A stretch of DNA of 64,000 nucleotides. It comes from an uncultured Bacteroides sp. (GTDB lineage: Bacteria > Bacteroidota > Bacteroidia > Bacteroidales > Bacteroidaceae). The position numbers and the translations under genes are program-made. Below the pieces are notes generated by a model. It saw only the letters and a list, made by a program, of their open reading frames with translations. It had not been told where the DNA came from and ran no database searches. Shown piece by piece: positions 62,322 through 64,000 of the stretch (the first letter of the stretch is position 1; each line of letters starts with the position of its first letter). The stretch is taken from contig CAQOGY010000002.1 in NCBI GenBank assembly GCA_948847595.1, positions 248,001 to 312,000 on the forward strand, in the 5' to 3' direction.

Positions 62322-64000
62322 AAATCATAAGAAAAATGAAACGGTATAAACACCGACACTTGCGTACCGGTCTGCCCATCGTTTCGGTTATCTATATTGA
62401 AACGTATCTTCTCATTTTTATTCTTTGTATTGAGTAGCTGTATCGTTTGATAGAGCACTTTCAGCCCCGTTCCCGTTCCTCTGGTCGAAGAAGCCACTTG
62501 CGGAAGATACCCCCGCCCGTTATCACAAATCACGATACGGACTCCTTTTCCTTCACGGGAAATACGGATAGTCAATTCCTTCTCATCATCTTTTCCGGCC
62601 AGCCCGTGCTTAATCGCATTCTCTACCGGAATCTGTACAATCATGGAAGGAATCATTATACTTTTTGCATCCAACCCCTCCTCCACTACGACCGAAACTG
62701 TGAAGTCTTCGCTGACACGTCCACTTTCCAGGCGGATATATGACTGTACAAAATCCAGCTCGTCCTGCAAAGAAACACTTAGTTTTTCTGTCAGTTCAAG
62801 ACTCCGGCGGAGATATTTGACCAGTTCCATCAGATTATTCTTCACCTCTTCCGATCCATTAAACTGATTAATTTCACGCCCCAGCACATTGAAAGTGAAA
62901 TGGGGAGAAATCCGGCCCCGCAAATTCTCCATACGGACGCGATTTATCTGTTGGAAGAAACGTTCACGAAGAAACTCCCGCTTTTTCCGCATATACCAGA
63001 TGATCACCACCGTTCCGGCTGCCAGCAACAGGCAGACAAGCACCCAGATATACATGCTCAGTTTCAATACACGCACTTCACCCGCTTGTCGTTGAATCTG
63101 CATTTCCTTGCGCAATACGATCGTGTCCTGACGGTAACGCATATCCAGTTCGGCTACACGGGTACGAATCCGTTCGCTACGGATGGAGTCATTCAGTTGA
63201 TAATCACGTTTCAGATACTCATATGCATTACGGTAGTCACCTGCCTTTTCATAATAATGTTGCAGATACTGGTTGCGTATAGTAAGCATATTGGCATCCA
63301 CATGTCCGGTAGAAGCAGTCCGTGCTATCATTTCCCTGGCACGAGCGATATTTCCTTTTTTCAGAGAAAGCTCAATCATCAGGGTTTCAATGTAGTGCAT
63401 GGCGGAGTTGTTCTTTATCTCCGAAAAGTAACGGTAACCTTCATTCAGATTGTTTTCGGCAGAATCCAGCCGATTCGTCAGCAGATAAAGATCGCCCAGA
63501 TTAACTTTCGAAAGATTGCTTTCGAATACCATTTGCGGGTAATCCGCTATCAGCTCCGCTGCTTGCCGCATATAGACCAGGGCTTCCTGATAATCTTTCT
63601 TATAATAGTAATGATTTCCCCGATTATTAAGATACACCCACTTTTCGCTGACTGTCATTTCATCAAAAAACTGTCCTGCCAGTTCGTAATAATGATTGGA
63701 CAAATCAAAATCACGCAAGTCCATGTAAGTCTGTCCCAGTCCGCAATAGACCGGAAATTTGGAATGTTCCGACAGATGCAGGGAGTCGCAGATAAACAAT
63801 GCTCTCCGGTAATAGGAAGCGGTATGTGCCAGTTCGCCACGATGCAGATGGGCATCCGCCAGATTCATACAGATATCCGACAGAAGATGCGCCTTATCTC
63901 CTTTCAGACGGTAAGCATAGGATTTCTCATAATAGGCAACCGCCGAATCGGGCTGATTGAGTTGCATCCAGACATTTCCCTCAATGTTATACACATCCGA
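62318..64000 (-). CDS. LytS-type sensor histidine kinase with TPR repeats, N-terminus cut by window end
   Basis: The frame is open to base 64000, so the N-terminus, probably with a signal sequence and more repeats, is missing; a GTG at 63994 is only an internal codon. The visible N-terminal part consists of TPR-like repeats (AYYEKSYAYRLKGD, AHTASYYRRALFIC), followed by a membrane segment (YIWVLVCLLLAAGTVVIIWY), a His_kinase domain with the phospho-acceptor in RISPHFTFNVLG, and an ATPase domain (NAIKHGLAGK, CDNGRGYLP). The TPR part is likely periplasmic and senses a protein or peptide signal (inference). It should phosphorylate the LytTR regulator encoded next. Confidence 0.92.
   Translation of the reverse strand, partial: SDVYNIEGNVWMQLNQPDSAVAYYEKSYAYRLKGDKAHLLSDICMNLADAHLHRGELAHTASYYRRALFICDSLHLSEHSKFPVYCGLGQTYMDLRDFDLSNHYYELAGQFFDEMTVSEKWVYLNNRGNHYYYKKDYQEALVYMRQAAELIADYPQMVFESNLSKVNLGDLYLLTNRLDSAENNLNEGYRYFSEIKNNSAMHYIETLMIELSLKKGNIARAREMIARTASTGHVDANMLTIRNQYLQHYYEKAGDYRNAYEYLKRDYQLNDSIRSERIRTRVAELDMRYRQDTIVLRKEMQIQRQAGEVRVLKLSMYIWVLVCLLLAAGTVVIIWYMRKKREFLRERFFQQINRVRMENLRGRISPHFTFNVLGREINQFNGSEEVKNNLMELVKYLRRSLELTEKLSVSLQDELDFVQSYIRLESGRVSEDFTVSVVVEEGLDAKSIMIPSMIVQIPVENAIKHGLAGKDDEKELTIRISREGKGVRIVICDNGRGYLPQVASSTRGTGTGLKVLYQTIQLLNTKNKNEKIRFNIDNRNDGQTGTQVSVFIPFHFSYDL

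Overview
The window looks like chromosomal DNA from a gut Bacteroides, probably close to B. thetaiotaomicron or B. ovatus. The genus is inferred from SusC/SusD pairs, ECF sigma/FecR pairs, GH92/GH97/GH76 enzymes, DUF4843, PKD-like and DUF3836 proteins, and promoters of the Bacteroides type (-7 box TAnnTTTG). I see no rRNA, tRNA, insertion sequence, phage or CRISPR array.

Region 1 (1-8.7 kb, + strand) is the distal part of an alpha-mannan or N-glycan utilisation locus: the end of a SusD, a surface lipoprotein, a GH76 endo-mannanase lipoprotein and a GH92 mannosidase, closed by a strong terminator, then a separately promoted GH97 enzyme. Region 2 (8.8-20.0 kb, - strand) holds ruvB, an alpha/beta-hydrolase, a flippase, a DUF389 membrane protein, a DPP7-type S46 peptidase and a 1421-residue GH2 beta-galactosidase with two discoidin domains. 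Region 3 (20.6-22.3 kb, +) is an SpmA-SpmB fusion and ybeY.

Region 4 (22.4-48.2 kb, - strand) is the accessory core. It holds two consecutive modules with the same plan: ECF sigma, FecR anti-sigma, SusC, SusD, small lipoproteins, large zinc metalloprotease. Neither contains a glycoside hydrolase, so I infer import of peptide or protein-derived ligands. Each module pairs an apparently active HExxH protease with a relative that has lost its zinc site: an 872-residue zincin paralogue in one, a small Mx1-like lipoprotein in the other.

Region 5 (49.1-64 kb) is mostly housekeeping: mnmG, apt, uvrC, dtd, a MazG-like hydrolase, deoC, a DUF1266 gene, a polyprenyl synthase, polA, a DUF3836 protein and a LytTR/LytS-type two-component pair cut by the window end.

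The non-coding DNA is the most unusual part. Two unrelated intergenic regions (20.27 and 53.53 kb) carry 4-5 palindromic units at a 22-bp period with different arm sequences. A near-perfect parS-like site lies between mnmG and apt. A promoter-preceded, about 240-nt highly structured RNA ending in a possible terminator precedes the DUF1266 gene. The uvrC promoter appears to start transcription inside the apt terminator stem.
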